Part shown: positions 1-10,857 of the stretch, one piece after another
Numbering within the stretch: the stretch's first letter is position 1
Layout: each line of letters starts with the position of its first letter
NCBI RefSeq assembly: GCF_001649575.2
Contig: NC_051444.1
Location: 25,660,416-25,724,415 of the forward strand
Reading direction: 5' to 3'
Source: Kryptolebias marmoratus
Lineage: Eukaryota; Chordata; Actinopteri; Cyprinodontiformes; Rivulidae
DNA: 64,000 nt
Translations under genes and position numbers: made by a program
The notes under the pieces: model-generated
Told to the model about the DNA's origin: nothing
Database searches by the model: none
Seen by the model: only the letters and a program-made list of their open reading frames with translations

Positions 1-303
1 TGCGACTGTGGTGGAGACGGCTGCAGGTCCGCTGCTAAGGAGTACCGGACGGAGTTTCGCGGGAGAGGACGCTCACCCCAAGGACGGCGTGACGGACGCG
101 ACGGCGGTGAATGGCCAACTCCATCGCGGGGGTCCCGTGGAGGATCACCGGATGATTCTGCTAACCGCTTGGGGGGCAGGAGCCCCCAGGGACCGCGCCC
201 CGGCGAGGGACCGCAGAGGAGGAGGGGTGTGAGATTTTTATCCCCCTCACCTCGATCACCTTCTCCTTCCCCAGCTGGACGGAACCAGGGAAACTACCGG
301 TAA
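1..303 (+). CDS. gag-like C-terminal tail, partial
   Basis: Frame 1 is open from the first base to a TAA at 301-303 and gives about 100 residues rich in Arg, Gly, Pro and Ser, with several RG and RR runs and an SPSP repeat. Such basic, RG-rich tails are usual for the nucleic-acid-binding end of Gag. No complete CCHC zinc knuckle is visible in the part present. The pol frame is -1 relative to this one and overlaps it from 165 to 303, as expected where Gag-Pol is made by -1 frameshifting. The neighbouring frame-2 reading at 8-232 shows no family features. The assignment rests mainly on position and composition. Confidence 0.45.
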   Translation, partial: CDCGGDGCRSAAKEYRTEFRGRGRSPQGRRDGRDGGEWPTPSRGSRGGSPDDSANRLGGRSPQGPRPGEGPQRRRGVRFLSPSPRSPSPSPAGRNQGNYR

Positions 304-365
304 CTGGTGTTGAGACCCGGACACCAGTTCCTTACCCTGAGGGTCACGATAGACGCTCATCACTT

Positions 366-3300
366 GTGGTTGATGTCGCTTCTATGGACTGCAGTTTGAT
401 GGGTGAGTCTAAACGTACATCCTATGTTAGAGGACTGATTGAGGGAGTAGATGTCGCTGTGCTAATTGACTCTGGTTCAAATGTTTCATTGATTTCTGAA
501 GACTTTAAGATGTCAGTCCCTGCATTACGCAAACGTGTACTTAGCACTGACTACATATTTGCTCATGCTGTAAATGGACATCTGTTGGACACACTTGGAA
601 CAATGGCCCTGTCAATCTGTTTGGGTGAGATTTATGTTGAGCAGACTGTGCATGTTGTCAGGGGGGCTACACAAAAAGTTCTGTTGGGTCTTGACTTTAT
701 GCTTGAATATCAGGCTGTCCTAGATGTACCCCGGGGTTTTGTGTGCCTCAAAGGAATGGACATTCCGTTGTTACATGCTACTGACCTTATCCCAAAATGT
801 TGTAATATCACTATGTCTGCAGATGTCATAGTTCCGCCATACTGTGAGATGGTTGTTCCTGTGCAAGTGGAGACCCACCGGTCCACTGGACCACACCTTG
901 ACTCTTACGTGGGGTACCTTGAGCCAGAGACACGTGACAATATGGAGTTGGTGGTTGCACGTACAGTGGCGCCGGTTAAGGAAGGGCTCACTGTCGCGCG
1001 GCTGCTTAACCCTACTGACCACGAGCTACGCATGCACTCCGGTTCACACTTAGGGGTTCTGTACCAGGTTGACGATTGTGACATTTTTGAACCTACTGAC
1101 TGTGTGGACTCCAATCGCCAACATATGACCTTACCTGACCTGACTGACTGCCCCTTGTCCGACGCGCAGAGAGAACAGCTTCACGCCATGCTGCATAAGC
1201 ATAAGGAGGTGTTCCGTCCTGGGCGTGGATTTTCCAAGGGTGAAGGTATGATCAAACACCGGATTAATACCGGTGATCATTACCCAGTTAAGAAGCGAGC
1301 GTACCGTACCTCTCCAGACAAGCGCAGAGAGATGGACAGACAGGTGCAGCAGCTTTTGGCTGACGGCATAATTGAGGAAAGTTGTAGCCCATGGTCCTCC
1401 CCTGTGGTTCTGGTTAGAAAAAAGGATAACACGTGGAGGTTCTGTGTGGACTACAGGGGCTTAAATGCTGTTACGGTGAAAGATTCCCACCCCCTTCCGC
1501 GGGTGGATGACACCTTGGATGCGTTAGCTGGGGCTACATGGTTCAGTACCTTAGACTTTTCAGATGGCTACTGGCAAGTAGAGGTAGCGGAGGAAGACCG
1601 TGAGAAGACGGCCTTCACTACCGGCCATGGCCTGTACCAGTTTAGGTCAATGCCAATGGGTCTTACCAATGCTCCAGCGACCTTCCAAAGAGTCATGGAG
1701 CTGGTGCTTAAAGGCCTCCCCTGGCAGATTTGCATGGTATATCTTGATGATATCTTGATTTACAGTAAGTCCTTTAGTGAACACCTAGCAGCTCTGGAGG
1801 AAGTGCTTTCGAGGATTGGAGCAGCAGGTCTGCGACTAAAGGCGAAGAAGTGTCAGTTGGCGCGTGATCATGTTGTGTTTTTGGGCCATGTCCTCTCAGC
1901 TGAAGGGCTACGGCCTGACCCAAGAAACACATGCAAAGTTAAAAACTGGCCAATTCCGCGTTCGGCGACGGAGGTGCGCGCATTTCTCGGCCTCTGCTCG
2001 TATTACAGGAGGTTCGTGAAGAATTTTGCTCAACGAGCCTCACCCCTTGTTCACCTCACGGGCAAAAATGTTCCTTTTCGTTGGACAGCAGAGTGTCATG
2101 AGGCTTTTGAGTTCCTACGGGACACTCTTTGTTCTGAACCTGTGATGTGTCACCCTGACTTTACGCAACCTTTTGTGTTGTACACAGATGCGTCCCAAGC
2201 CGCAGTCGGGGCAGTACTCACACAGACGGTTGATGGTCTTGAGAGGGTTGTTGCGTATGGGAGTCATGCTCTCACGGCTGCAGAGCGCAGGTGGTCGACA
2301 TATGACAGAGAATTGTGGGCAATAGTGTGGTCTGTCCGGAACTTTAGGCATTACTTAGGCCTTCAGCCTTTTACCATTGTTACTGATCACAGACCGTTAC
2401 TTGGTTTAAGGCGGCTCCCTATTGATAATGACCGAACGGGCCGGCGTAGCCGCTGGGCCCTTGAGTTGGACCCATATGATTGGGTGATTTTTCATAAGAG
2501 TGGAGTGCATCATACCAACGCTGATGCTTTGTCTCGTTGTCCTGTGGCACCTGTTACCGCGGTGAGTTCAGGAACGCAGACAACAAATCTTTCGGCTAGT
2601 GTAGTGTGCACTGTCGAGGCTCCCGTGGAGCCCCCCCAGGAGGTGCCAGACTCTGACACACCTGGTCCTTCTGAGCCTGCTGTGCATGCTGACGTGGTCA
2701 TGGTCCAGTCCCTGTCCCATGATGGCTCTGACATTAAGCAGCTCCAAGGGGAGGATACAGACGTCAGATGGGTTCTTGACTGGCTTAGAGAGGGCCAGAG
2801 GCCTCCGCGGGGGAGGATCAAAGGTGCAAGCCGTGGCGTTAGGATTTTGTGGCATGAGTTTCCCCGTATGACTCTAGTTGATGGGATCGTATGCCGAGTT
2901 GTTGCGCTGTCGGATGTGGAACAGACACAGCAGATTGTCATTCCGGCCGTCCTGGTTCCCGAGGTTTTACGCCAGCTGCATGGTGGCCCATTGTCTGCCC
3001 ACCTTGCAGTTGAACGGACCTTGGCTCGGGCACGCAGTGTGTGCTACTGGCCCAGTATGTATGCCGACATCCGAGCGTGGTGTGACCAGTGTTATGCGTG
3101 TCAGAGGCGCAAGTCTTCAGTGCCCCGCCATCAGGCCCCTATGAAGACGTCTTTAGCACAGCGTCCTTTCCAGCGCGTTGCAGCTGACATACTAGAGTTG
3201 CCCATTACTTCAAGAGGCAACCGGTATGTGCTGGTTGTTGAAGACTACTTCACAAAGTTTGTAAATCTCTATGCAGTGGCTGATCAGAGAGCCACCACTG

Positions 3301-4274
3301 TGGCTGAGTGTCTCTTTAATAGGTACATTATGGACCATGGGGTGATGGAGATACTGCACACAGACATGGGCAGACAGTTTGAGTCGGAGGTGATTAGGCA
3401 GTTGTGCGGGATGTTGGGGGTGAAGAAAACACACACCACTCCCTACAATCCCAAGTCCGATGGAATGGTAGAGAGGTTTAACAGAACTCTCATTGATCAG
3501 CTTGCCAAGATTTTGTTGTCATGTGAGGGTGAGTGGGACTCCTTCCTCTCACAGGTTGCGTTTGCTTACAACACTAGCGTGCACTCCAGTACTGGATTCA
3601 CGCCTTATTTCCTCACCCATGGAAGAGAGGCCCGTGCCCCGATAGACATGTTACTGGGTCCGCAACTTCAATGTGGTCCAGGGCACGACTCTCCTGATGA
3701 GTTTGTTCTCTCTCTGCGTAGGCGTCTGGAGACTGCTTTTCGACAGTGTAGGGACAACAGTGTGACTGCTAGTGACAAACAGAGGACTTTCTATGACAGA
3801 GGACAAAAACATGACCCATACGAGGCTGGGGATCTAGTGTGGTTAAATGACCCGACTGAAAGCCGCCGTAAACTGGCTCCCCACTGGAAAGGGCCATACA
3901 TTGTGCAGCAAAGACTGGACAGGGACGAATCAGTTGGGGTCACCTATGTGATTAGTAGCCCCTTTGGGGAAGAGGCCCCCCTTCAGACTGTACATTACGA
4001 CCGACTACGACGCTACACTTTACCCACAACCTTCCCACTGACTGGCCCGTCTCGGACTCCACCTGTGTGTTCACCGGCCTCTGAGCCCCCTGATCTTGCC
4101 CTATCACCAGCTGTTTCTGTGCCTGCAACCCCTGCCCCCTCACCAGAGCTTGATGTTAGTGCCAGTTTTAGTTCGGAGGGGTCCCCTATGTGTATGAGTA
4201 CTCCAGTACAGGTTTCTCGTGCTGGACGCCATACCAAACCACCAGCACGTTTTACTAACTATGTGATGAACTGA
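366..4274 (+). CDS. pol: Gypsy Pol polyprotein (protease, RT, RNase H, integrase)
   Basis: Copies the element RNA into DNA and integrates it. From the first non-ATG start at 366 it reads 1302 codons. The first ATG is at 384, and the frame is open back to a stop at 162-164, so synthesis by frameshift from gag is likelier than an internal start. Visible parts: aspartic protease DSGS (residues 35-38); reverse transcriptase with the YLDD catalytic box (459-462); RNase H starting near the DAS at 608; an integrase HHCC zinc region (about 870-911, ending CDQCYAC); and the catalytic triad D941, D1000, E1036, with the usual 35 residues between the last two. A GPY motif follows near 1176. The Pro/Ser-rich tail has no recognised domain, and I see no chromodomain. 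All catalytic residues checked are present and no break was found. Confidence 0.93.
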   Translation: MVDVASMDCSLMGESKRTSYVRGLIEGVDVAVLIDSGSNVSLISEDFKMSVPALRKRVLSTDYIFAHAVNGHLLDTLGTMALSICLGEIYVEQTVHVVRGATQKVLLGLDFMLEYQAVLDVPRGFVCLKGMDIPLLHATDLIPKCCNITMSADVIVPPYCEMVVPVQVETHRSTGPHLDSYVGYLEPETRDNMELVVARTVAPVKEGLTVARLLNPTDHELRMHSGSHLGVLYQVDDCDIFEPTDCVDSNRQHMTLPDLTDCPLSDAQREQLHAMLHKHKEVFRPGRGFSKGEGMIKHRINTGDHYPVKKRAYRTSPDKRREMDRQVQQLLADGIIEESCSPWSSPVVLVRKKDNTWRFCVDYRGLNAVTVKDSHPLPRVDDTLDALAGATWFSTLDFSDGYWQVEVAEEDREKTAFTTGHGLYQFRSMPMGLTNAPATFQRVMELVLKGLPWQICMVYLDDILIYSKSFSEHLAALEEVLSRIGAAGLRLKAKKCQLARDHVVFLGHVLSAEGLRPDPRNTCKVKNWPIPRSATEVRAFLGLCSYYRRFVKNFAQRASPLVHLTGKNVPFRWTAECHEAFEFLRDTLCSEPVMCHPDFTQPFVLYTDASQAAVGAVLTQTVDGLERVVAYGSHALTAAERRWSTYDRELWAIVWSVRNFRHYLGLQPFTIVTDHRPLLGLRRLPIDNDRTGRRSRWALELDPYDWVIFHKSGVHHTNADALSRCPVAPVTAVSSGTQTTNLSASVVCTVEAPVEPPQEVPDSDTPGPSEPAVHADVVMVQSLSHDGSDIKQLQGEDTDVRWVLDWLREGQRPPRGRIKGASRGVRILWHEFPRMTLVDGIVCRVVALSDVEQTQQIVIPAVLVPEVLRQLHGGPLSAHLAVERTLARARSVCYWPSMYADIRAWCDQCYACQRRKSSVPRHQAPMKTSLAQRPFQRVAADILELPITSRGNRYVLVVEDYFTKFVNLYAVADQRATTVAECLFNRYIMDHGVMEILHTDMGRQFESEVIRQLCGMLGVKKTHTTPYNPKSDGMVERFNRTLIDQLAKILLSCEGEWDSFLSQVAFAYNTSVHSSTGFTPYFLTHGREARAPIDMLLGPQLQCGPGHDSPDEFVLSLRRRLETAFRQCRDNSVTASDKQRTFYDRGQKHDPYEAGDLVWLNDPTESRRKLAPHWKGPYIVQQRLDRDESVGVTYVISSPFGEEAPLQTVHYDRLRRYTLPTTFPLTGPSRTPPVCSPASEPPDLALSPAVSVPATPAPSPELDVSASFSSEGSPMCMSTPVQVSRAGRHTKPPARFTNYVMN

Positions 4275-4391
4275 TGTTTTTTTTTGTTTTTCTGTACCTA
4301 TTTGCGGGTATGTCGTGTTCCCACGGTGTATTACCTACTGTGTGCTTCCTGTTTAGAAGTATTTTGTGAAATGGGGACATTTCCTTTTTGT

Positions 4392-4400
4392 AAGGGGGGA
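4392..4400 (+). other. polypurine tract for plus-strand priming
   Basis: AAGGGGGGA lies four bases before the TG that opens the 3' LTR. This is the expected position and composition of the RNase H-resistant primer for plus-strand DNA synthesis in an LTR retrotransposon. Confidence 0.75.
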
Positions 4401-4404
4401 CGAC

Positions 4405-4614
4405 TGTAAGCGTGTGATGTGTTCTGCGCATGCGCTGTTAACTTTGAACCTGTTGCTATTGAGCTGTAAGTTCCCACGGTCAGACGCGGGCTGATATACA
4501 CTTGTTGTGGAGCTCTTCAATAAACGGAGACGTGTTCCCGTACTCCAAAGATATTTCGCCTCTCTCCTTTGTCCCGGTACCACTAGCTCGAGCCCCTACA
4601 GCTCGCCCGTTACA
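4405..4614 (+). repeat. 3' LTR of the Gypsy element
   Basis: The segment opens TGTAAGCG and closes CCGTTACA, giving a TGTAA/TTACA terminal inverted repeat and the canonical TG...CA ends. It follows the polypurine tract. An AATAAA polyadenylation signal is at 4519-4524, and a weak TATA-like GATATA is near 4490. At 210 bp it is short for an LTR. The partner 5' LTR is outside the window, so divergence dating is not possible here. Confidence 0.85.
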
Positions 4615-4654
4615 GTAGTTGTACATTGATTCAAGCAAAAACAGGTGCGCCTCC

Positions 4655-5195
4655 TGGCCTTTCTGTGTGGAGTTGACATTTTTCCCCCGGTTTCTCTGGG
4701 TACTCTGGTTTCCTCCAACAGACAAAAAACATGTATATTAGGTTGTGATCTCAAAATTTTCTCTAGGTGTGAGTGAGAGTTGTTTGTCTCGTTTGTCTCT
4801 CTGTGTCCCTGTGATGGACCTGTCCAAGGTGTGTCCCTGACTCTCTCACAATAACTGCTGGAGATAGACACCAGCTCCTCCACGACTCAGAAAGGAAAAA
4901 GCAGGAAAAAAAATACATATTTGGGATATAGTAGATTTAGTAGAGCCTCATGAACATAAAAATCTGTGTTTTTGAACAATTAATAATTATATATAATAAC
5001 AAAAAATACTTGTACACTCCCTAAATAAGGACAACAGATGTAAATTAAACAGAATAAAATATTTTGATGCAGGAAGAAAGTGTCTTCATACAGTATCAGA
5101 ACGGACAGACTCAGGAGGTTATTTGAATATTTTCTTTTATTAATGAGTTTTAAAAAGACAAGGGCAAACTTAAATGTGTTATGTAGTGACTGTGC
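4655..5195 (+). repeat. fish retroposon with L2-type tail plus unique 3' half, copy 1
   Basis: The first 250 bases are a degenerate form of a common fish repeat. They hold a GTACTCTGGTTTCCTCC segment, an AACATGTATATTAGGTT segment, a GTGTCCCTGTGATGGACCTG segment and a CTGGAGATAGACACCAGC segment. The next 300 bases (from about 4900) are not part of that usual repeat but match, in the same order and orientation, the segment at 59500-59815. Shared blocks include CTCAGGAGGTTATTTGAATA. The segment starts about 40 bases after the LTR. Confidence 0.75.
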
Positions 5196-5554
5196 TGTTC
5201 TCCATTAGCAATTTCAGCTGTAAAGAAAAAAAAGGGAAAAAAGAGAACTTCATTAGAAGCTGATTTCCTTATTACTATTTTACAGGGTTTTTTTTTTTTG
5301 TTTTTTTTAATAGCCTTTTTAAGACAACAGCATAATAAAACTGAAAATCTGGTGTCATTTGGTTGTGGTGTGCTACCCCAAGACAGTCAGTAGCCACCCA
5401 TCTGGCCACCATTTTGAGTACAAAAAAGGAAATATGTCCACAGATGTAAGCAGAAAATGTGCATAAAGAAAATGAATGTGTTTAATGAAAGTTTGGTGTT
5501 AGAGAGCAGCAGTACTCTGTGGTCAGTGCTGCCATCTCCTAATCCTCAGAGGGT

Positions 5555-5675
5555 TTAAGCTCAGGTTTGAGCATCAGGAAGGGCATCCGGTATAAAACAA
5601 TCGCCAAATCTTTTGTGCAAGTTTGCTCACTGTGGCAACCCCTGCAGAAGGGAGCAGCAAAAAAAAAAAAAAATA
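5555..5675 (+). repeat. LINE/SINE 3' tail fragment
   Basis: Contains GGAAGGGCATCCGGTATAAAA, then TGTGGCAACCCCTGCAGAAG, then an A-rich end. This matches the 3' tail of a fish L2-like retroposon as I remember it. It is short and degenerate, and no target-site duplication was identified. Confidence 0.55.
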
Positions 5676-6824
5676 AATAGAAAGCATAGAAAGCATGGTG
5701 TAAAATGCTCAACTAAGCAGGCAAATACACAGGTGTATAAATACATGTTAATAAGTTTAACATTACACAAAAGGTAAGCCAAATGTTCACACAGGCACAT
5801 TACACTTCAGGTTGTTATGAAGCCTTTTGTTCTCACTACACAGTTACAAATGTTGTGTTTGTCACAGCTGCTCCTGTGTCAGCCTCATCCCCTGCTTCCC
5901 TTTGTCTGTTTGTTTATGTCTCTTTTTCAGATGCTGACATTTCCCACCTGTCCACCGTCCACCCTCACTTTGTTTTTCCTGATGCCTGACTTGCTTCACA
6001 GCTGGTACTCCTCTCTTCTGTGTCTCAATCGCCTATTAAATGCTAATTCTAAATGTTTTTGTAGTGCGGAGTGGTTCTCATGAGATAAATTGTCTATTTA
6101 TTAAAGAGAATGATATTTAGTTATCTGAGGAGAAAGTGTTTCTTACGATCATGTTATTTATGGTAATATAACTGGAAAGTGAGCCGAATGGCGAAAACAT
6201 TTTGCTTTGTTTGTCTTACATAAGACTGTGATCCAGCTTGATTCTTTTCTTTGTGAATTTGATCTTTACAGAATGCTCCAGTGTGTGCTGTTTTTGAGAA
6301 AGAAAAGAGGCAGAGGAGCAGAAAGCGATCACAAGAGCAAACCTAGCTGGGCGAGATGAAACAATGATCCACAATCGAATTTTGACTGATGATGGCAAAG
6401 GCTGCCTTGGTTTTATAATAAACATGCAGATGCCGAATACAACCAGGAGCATCTCCCTGCAGATGCAGTTTACCATTTTCCAAATGAATTCTTCTTTGAA
6501 GAAAATGCAACATGACAGTGACTTACGTTTACTCCAGTGGTCTCCACAGTTACTGGGTTTCAGGCCAGCAGGGAGTCTTTAGAATGACTTTATTACATTA
6601 GATTGAAAAATCAGCAGAAAACAAGTGAAGGTACCATCAAGGGTGGTGGGTCTTGTTTAACTTTAACTTATTATGTAACTTAATAGGTAAGGAATGGGTA
6701 ATTTATTAGGAATGACAAAGATATGAAACATTTATTTAAATTCTTTAAAAAACTATTTGACAATTTGTTTATATTTTACCATATCTTGCTGATTAGGTTG
6801 TGTTCCCCTTTACACAGGTGAAAT
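5676..6824. other. intergenic DNA, nothing recognised
   Basis: AT-rich sequence with poly-A and poly-T runs. Short open frames exist on both strands (for example near 5783-6083), but they have low complexity, no recognisable domain and no paired splice signals. Nothing here can be supported as a gene. Confidence 0.6.
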
Positions 6825-7165
6825 GCTCCCTCCATGTCAGGGATGAGTCTTTGCCTCAAGTGAAGGAGTTTAAGTAGGTGGGAGCTTTGTTTAAGAGTGA
6901 TGATAGGATGGAGCATGGGATGGATTAACGGATCGGGGCCTCGTTCTCAGTAATGAGGGCAATGTTTTGGTCTGTCATGGTTAAGAAAGAGTTGAATCTC
7001 TCAATTTACTGGCCTGTTTATATTCCACCCTCCACCTACGGTCATGAGGAAAAAACAAGATCCTGGATACAAGTAGCTGAAATAGGCTCCCTTTGTATGG
7101 ATGGCTGGGTTTCCTGGACCTGTTACCCCTGTGACACAACCACGGATAACCGGTAGAAGAAAGAA
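6825..7165 (+). mobile_element. L2/Rex-type LINE, 3' end of RT ORF with internal deletion
   Basis: Degenerate matches to the end of a fish non-LTR reverse-transcriptase ORF appear in order: GAAGGAGTTTAAGTAGGTGG, TTAACGGATCGGGGCCTCG, AAGAAAGAGTTGAA, TTACTGGCCTGTTTATATTC, CACCTACGGTCATGAG, AAGATCCTGGATACAAGTAG. The sequence then jumps to the terminal GGATAACCGGTAGAAGA, so several hundred bases of the usual 3' end are missing. Frames are broken throughout. The element ends in the adjacent GGAT array, which is typical of these LINE tails. Confidence 0.75.
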
Positions 7166-7248
7166 GGATGGATGGATGGATGGATGGATGGATGGATGGA
7201 TGGATGGATGGATGGATGGATGGATGGATGGATGGATGGATGGATGGA
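7166..7248 (+). repeat. (GGAT)n microsatellite
   Basis: About 20 uninterrupted GGAT units follow directly on the LINE 3' end. The array probably grew from the short tandem tail that ends this class of LINE. Apparent peptides across it on both strands are repeat translations. Confidence 0.95.
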
Positions 7249-8524
7249 GATCAAGGCAAAACAACACTGCAAACCAGTATAGTTTTAGTAAGCTCATTTA
7301 GGAATAAACGGAGGTTGACTTTTTGCTTCACAGTGTTGTTGTGTGCTTTTAGCCTGAAGCATCTGCACGTTGAATGAGGGTTGCAAAAGATACAACAACT
7401 ATGGCCTTTAAATTCAGGCAAAAGCAAGAACAGTTTCTTAGGGCACATTTGGAGAAGCTTTGGGAAGATGACAGTATTGTCATTTTCATTCTAGAAACAC
7501 AGACTTCAAAGAATACAGCTTCTGAATTAGGCCACAATGAATATGAGAACAGTGTCAACTCAGTGATACGCAAGCTGGAGACACTTCATCATTATTAATT
7601 GGGTTATATCCCAAAAATACATGACCTACAGTAAAAACCCATCTTTACACATTATATGCCTTGGCTTGATTAGTAATGTCTTTACATGAATAGGCTTAGT
7701 CACTGCTAATTTGTTTATATGGCCATAGAGGAATGGATCCCATTCCCTTAATGTGTTTATATTACTGATAAATATGGAGGACAATAAAGTCTGAGATCCC
7801 ATGACTAATTTCTACTGACTGGGCTGAACACTTGGACAAAGATGGTTTAGGAAGGCTCTCATGCAGTACAGTACCCTGCAGAAACAACTGAACCATATGT
7901 GACTGCATCAGAGTTAATAGAATTTATTACAACGAGCATGAATTATTTTCTACACTGACAGTTCACTGTTTGTTCAATTTTCAAACAATACTCTGTACCT
8001 TCTCCAGCCTTTTAGTTTCCTCTGTTTTTTTGTATGGTATTAGATCAACACTTAATTACAACACAATGTTATTGTTTGTTTTCTCCTGTAAACTAGATGG
8101 GGAGCTGCTGCTGTCTCACTTGGGAAACAACAATCCCATAATCTCACCTGAATTGCACAGTGTAAATAACAGTTAATAAAACATTGCCCCCTTCATATGT
8201 CCTTGCAGAGAGAGGCAAGCATCTACATTTCTCCAGCTATTCTACAATAACTGATAAATTCCAATAACCTGCTGTGTTCAGTCAACATAAGGGATTCTTC
8301 ATAAGATCTCAAGATGTTTCAAAGTGGGCAAGCTAGGATGCAATGAAACACATTATTAATCACTTGTAAAAAACACTGAAGTAAAACAAAAACACAAATT
8401 CCCAAAGCTGAAAACAGTGTTTTTTAGGCCAGGAAATGTCCTCGAGATTGTTGGTTTAACTAATAATACAAAAAAAAAAAGCTAAGCAAGATCTGGAAAC
8501 TAGCATAGATAAAGGCAATAATAA
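7249..8524. other. intergenic DNA, nothing recognised
   Basis: Unique-looking AT-rich sequence. No domain, RNA fold or repeat family could be supported. A short ATAATAATAAT run at about 8517-8530 sits just before the next repeat copy. Confidence 0.55.
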
Positions 8525-9405
8525 TAATAATGTCTGTATGTGTACCTATGCAGCTTGTCTCATGAACTACGAAACTGATTTTATCGAAGCTGTCAGAAAA
8601 TAATAACTGGATGAGCATCTGCAACTGATTACGTGTTGGAGTCAACTAAATTCGAGATGGCTGCCACAGTCTACTGACTTTAAGAAACACAAAAAATAAC
8701 TTTCGCATAGCCAATTTACTGATGTTAAAATAAAATGGGGTGTGTTGGTAGCAGAGTATTAGCCCCAACACATATTGCACAACATATTTGGTCAAAAACT
8801 TTGACAATAGAATCAACACTGTCTTTTATGTTATGAACCACTGAATAGAGTTTTATAAAAATCACAAAATGTATAAATTGGCTGTACATCTACAAGTCAT
8901 ATACTTCAGTATATGAATCACCATGTTTTGGTGCCAGAAGACCTACACATCTTAATAAAAATAACAAGTAAAATACAACTGAGTTTTTCATTGCTTTCAA
9001 AGTAAATAAGTAATTCTAAAATGGTGTGGCAGGAACATATTAACCAGAAGATGCACAACCATGCACTTTAACTCTGAAGACGACCACCAGAGAGTGGATC
9101 TATGTAGTTCTAGTTGATTTTTTTTTTTTTCAGATTACTTTTTATTTTTAAGAAAGTAATTATTGGATAGACATGTACAACTGATTAACGTTTGCAGTCA
9201 ACCCATTTTAAGATGGCCACCACAGCTTATTGACCTTAGCAAACAGAAAAAAACACTATAGCTCAGTCAATTTTACAGATACTGAACTCAATGGAAGAGC
9301 ATCATTCCCAGCACATGCTGTGCATTTCACAAGTTATCACAGTATCATGTATAATGACATTTACTAGGTGTAATCAACTAGAACTCCATCTTTTCTCACT
9401 TTGAT
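8525..9405 (+). repeat. unclassified monomer repeat, copy A
   Basis: Carries the family landmarks in order: TGTCTCATGAACTACGAAAC, TCAGAAAATAATAACTGGAT, a GAGATGGCTGCCACAG core (8654-8669) and a CAATTTACTGATGTTAAAAT segment. A second unit begins near 9130, with AAGATGGCCACCACAG at 9213-9228. The copy fades out at CCATCTTTTCTCACTTTGATC, so the 3' hairpin is missing. It lies upstream of kcnq1. Confidence 0.8.
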
Positions 9406-10059
9406 CTTTTTTTTTCCTTTAGCTATCCTCAATCATGTATTTTATTTTATTATTATTTTTTTGTTGTCTGTGTTTTTCATGGATTCAGATATGACAGAAC
9501 TGGAGCCTTTCAAGAGAACAGGCCTTTCTGTACAAAAGGTAAAATGTTGTGACCGGTTTCCTGCAGCAAAAGCCTGTGAGAGTTATGTTTAATACCTACC
9601 TGGCAACAGATCCTGTCATCACATGGACGCCACTCGACTCCTATTAAAATTTGCAGCGGGGGAGCTGGGGGGATGTGTTTCCTCTCAGTTGGACTACCTT
9701 AGCCAAGGTCACAGTGGAAGACCTTCACAGGGTAACCTTGACAAATTGAGCTTCTTGTAAGCAGACTAGCACTACTGTTACTTGACATTTAATCACATAA
9801 AAGTCAGACAAACAGATGCACATTTAGAACTAGATTATTTTATGACAGCTTAACTTATTAAGACTAGGGAACTGCTTTTGTTTTTTCCTTGTTTTGAAAT
9901 ATGATCAAAAGAATGAAAAAAATGTGAAATGCTGATTGGTAAGCTACAGCATGTATATAAACAATTCTTTGCAGTTAATTGACCAAGTTTATTTTTCTTG
10001 CAGCTTCAGCTATTCCACAACTGCTGCTGACAAGCAAGTGGAGAAAAACTGGGTTTATA
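9406..10059. other. intergenic DNA, nothing recognised
   Basis: T-rich at first, then a short G-rich stretch near 9655-9680. A 63-codon frame at 9401-9592 has no known features. I see nothing to annotate. Confidence 0.5.
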
Positions 10060-10857
10060 GGACATCTAGACATCTACAAGTGAATAACTTTCAGAGTCAA
10101 CTTCTTTCAAGATGGCTGCTACAGCTAAGTAAATTTAGCAAACACACGATGGCTATAACCAGTTTTAAATATACTGAGCTAAATTTTGGTATGGTAGTAG
10201 TTAAGAGTCATCCCCAACACATACACTGAGCACTAACTGATTGCATAGAATTTGTTTTTAAAACTTTGACATTAACTATTGGAGTCAGCTCTGTTAGCAA
10301 AATATCTTATGAACAACTAAACATTTTTAAATGAAACTTAAGAAGGTAACCATTGGATAGAGATCTACAGATTAACTTTTTGAGTCATCCCAAATCAAGA
10401 TTGGCATCACTGCTACTGAAAAGTAGCCCAAAAGGGAGAAAAAAAGAACTTAATTTTATAGTGAGATAAATGAGCTAAAATATGGTGTGGTGGTAGTTGA
10501 GTATCATTCTCAAAACATAGAAGTCTACACAATGTGCAATATTTTTGCTTAAAACTTTGGCATTAACTTTTAGGATTGAGATACAATTGGTGTGGTAGTT
10601 GCTGAAAGGCATTTTCAATGCATTCCCTGAGTGCTGCATATTGCCCAAGACTGTTGCCTAAACCTTTAGCATTAATTATTGGCGTCAACCCTTTTTGTTT
10701 GTTAGCAAAGATATCTCATAACCCACTGAACAGATTTTAGTGAAATCCTCAGAAAGTACTAATTGTAGTTGTAACATCAATTACAGATTTTGTAAACTCC
10801 AGCATGGAAGGGGGTGGTGATATGCATCCCTTCAAGGAACGCCAAGGCCTTTATTAA
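10060..10857 (+). repeat. unclassified monomer repeat, copy B
   Basis: Begins in a monomer (ACATCTACAAGTGAATAAC, then CAAGATGGCTGCTACAG at 10108-10124) and continues through two further degenerate monomers. It ends with the family 3' hairpin region, CCCTTCAAGGAACG followed by AAGGCCTTTATT. The 5' hairpin is absent. It lies about 600 bases before kcnq1 exon 1. Confidence 0.82.

Larger units (their letters stand above)
1..4614 (+). mobile_element. Ty3/Gypsy LTR retrotransposon, 3' part
   Basis: The order gag tail, protease, reverse transcriptase, RNase H, integrase, polypurine tract, LTR is that of a Ty3/Gypsy element (integrase after RNase H). The 5' LTR, primer-binding site and most of gag lie off the left edge. 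The pol frame has no stop or frameshift over more than 4 kb, which points to a recent insertion. The block is visibly richer in G+C than the AT-rich DNA that follows. I do not assign a clade or family name. No target-site duplication can be tested because the 5' end is absent. Confidence 0.93.

Noticed and set aside
2510..2941. 143-codon minus-strand frame inside the Gypsy pol region
   Set aside because: It lies opposite intact pol codons and has no domain; it is a mirror of the real frame.
7001..7301. Open frames on both strands across the GGAT array
   Set aside because: They are translations of a tetranucleotide repeat (MDGW and IHPS repeats), not proteins.
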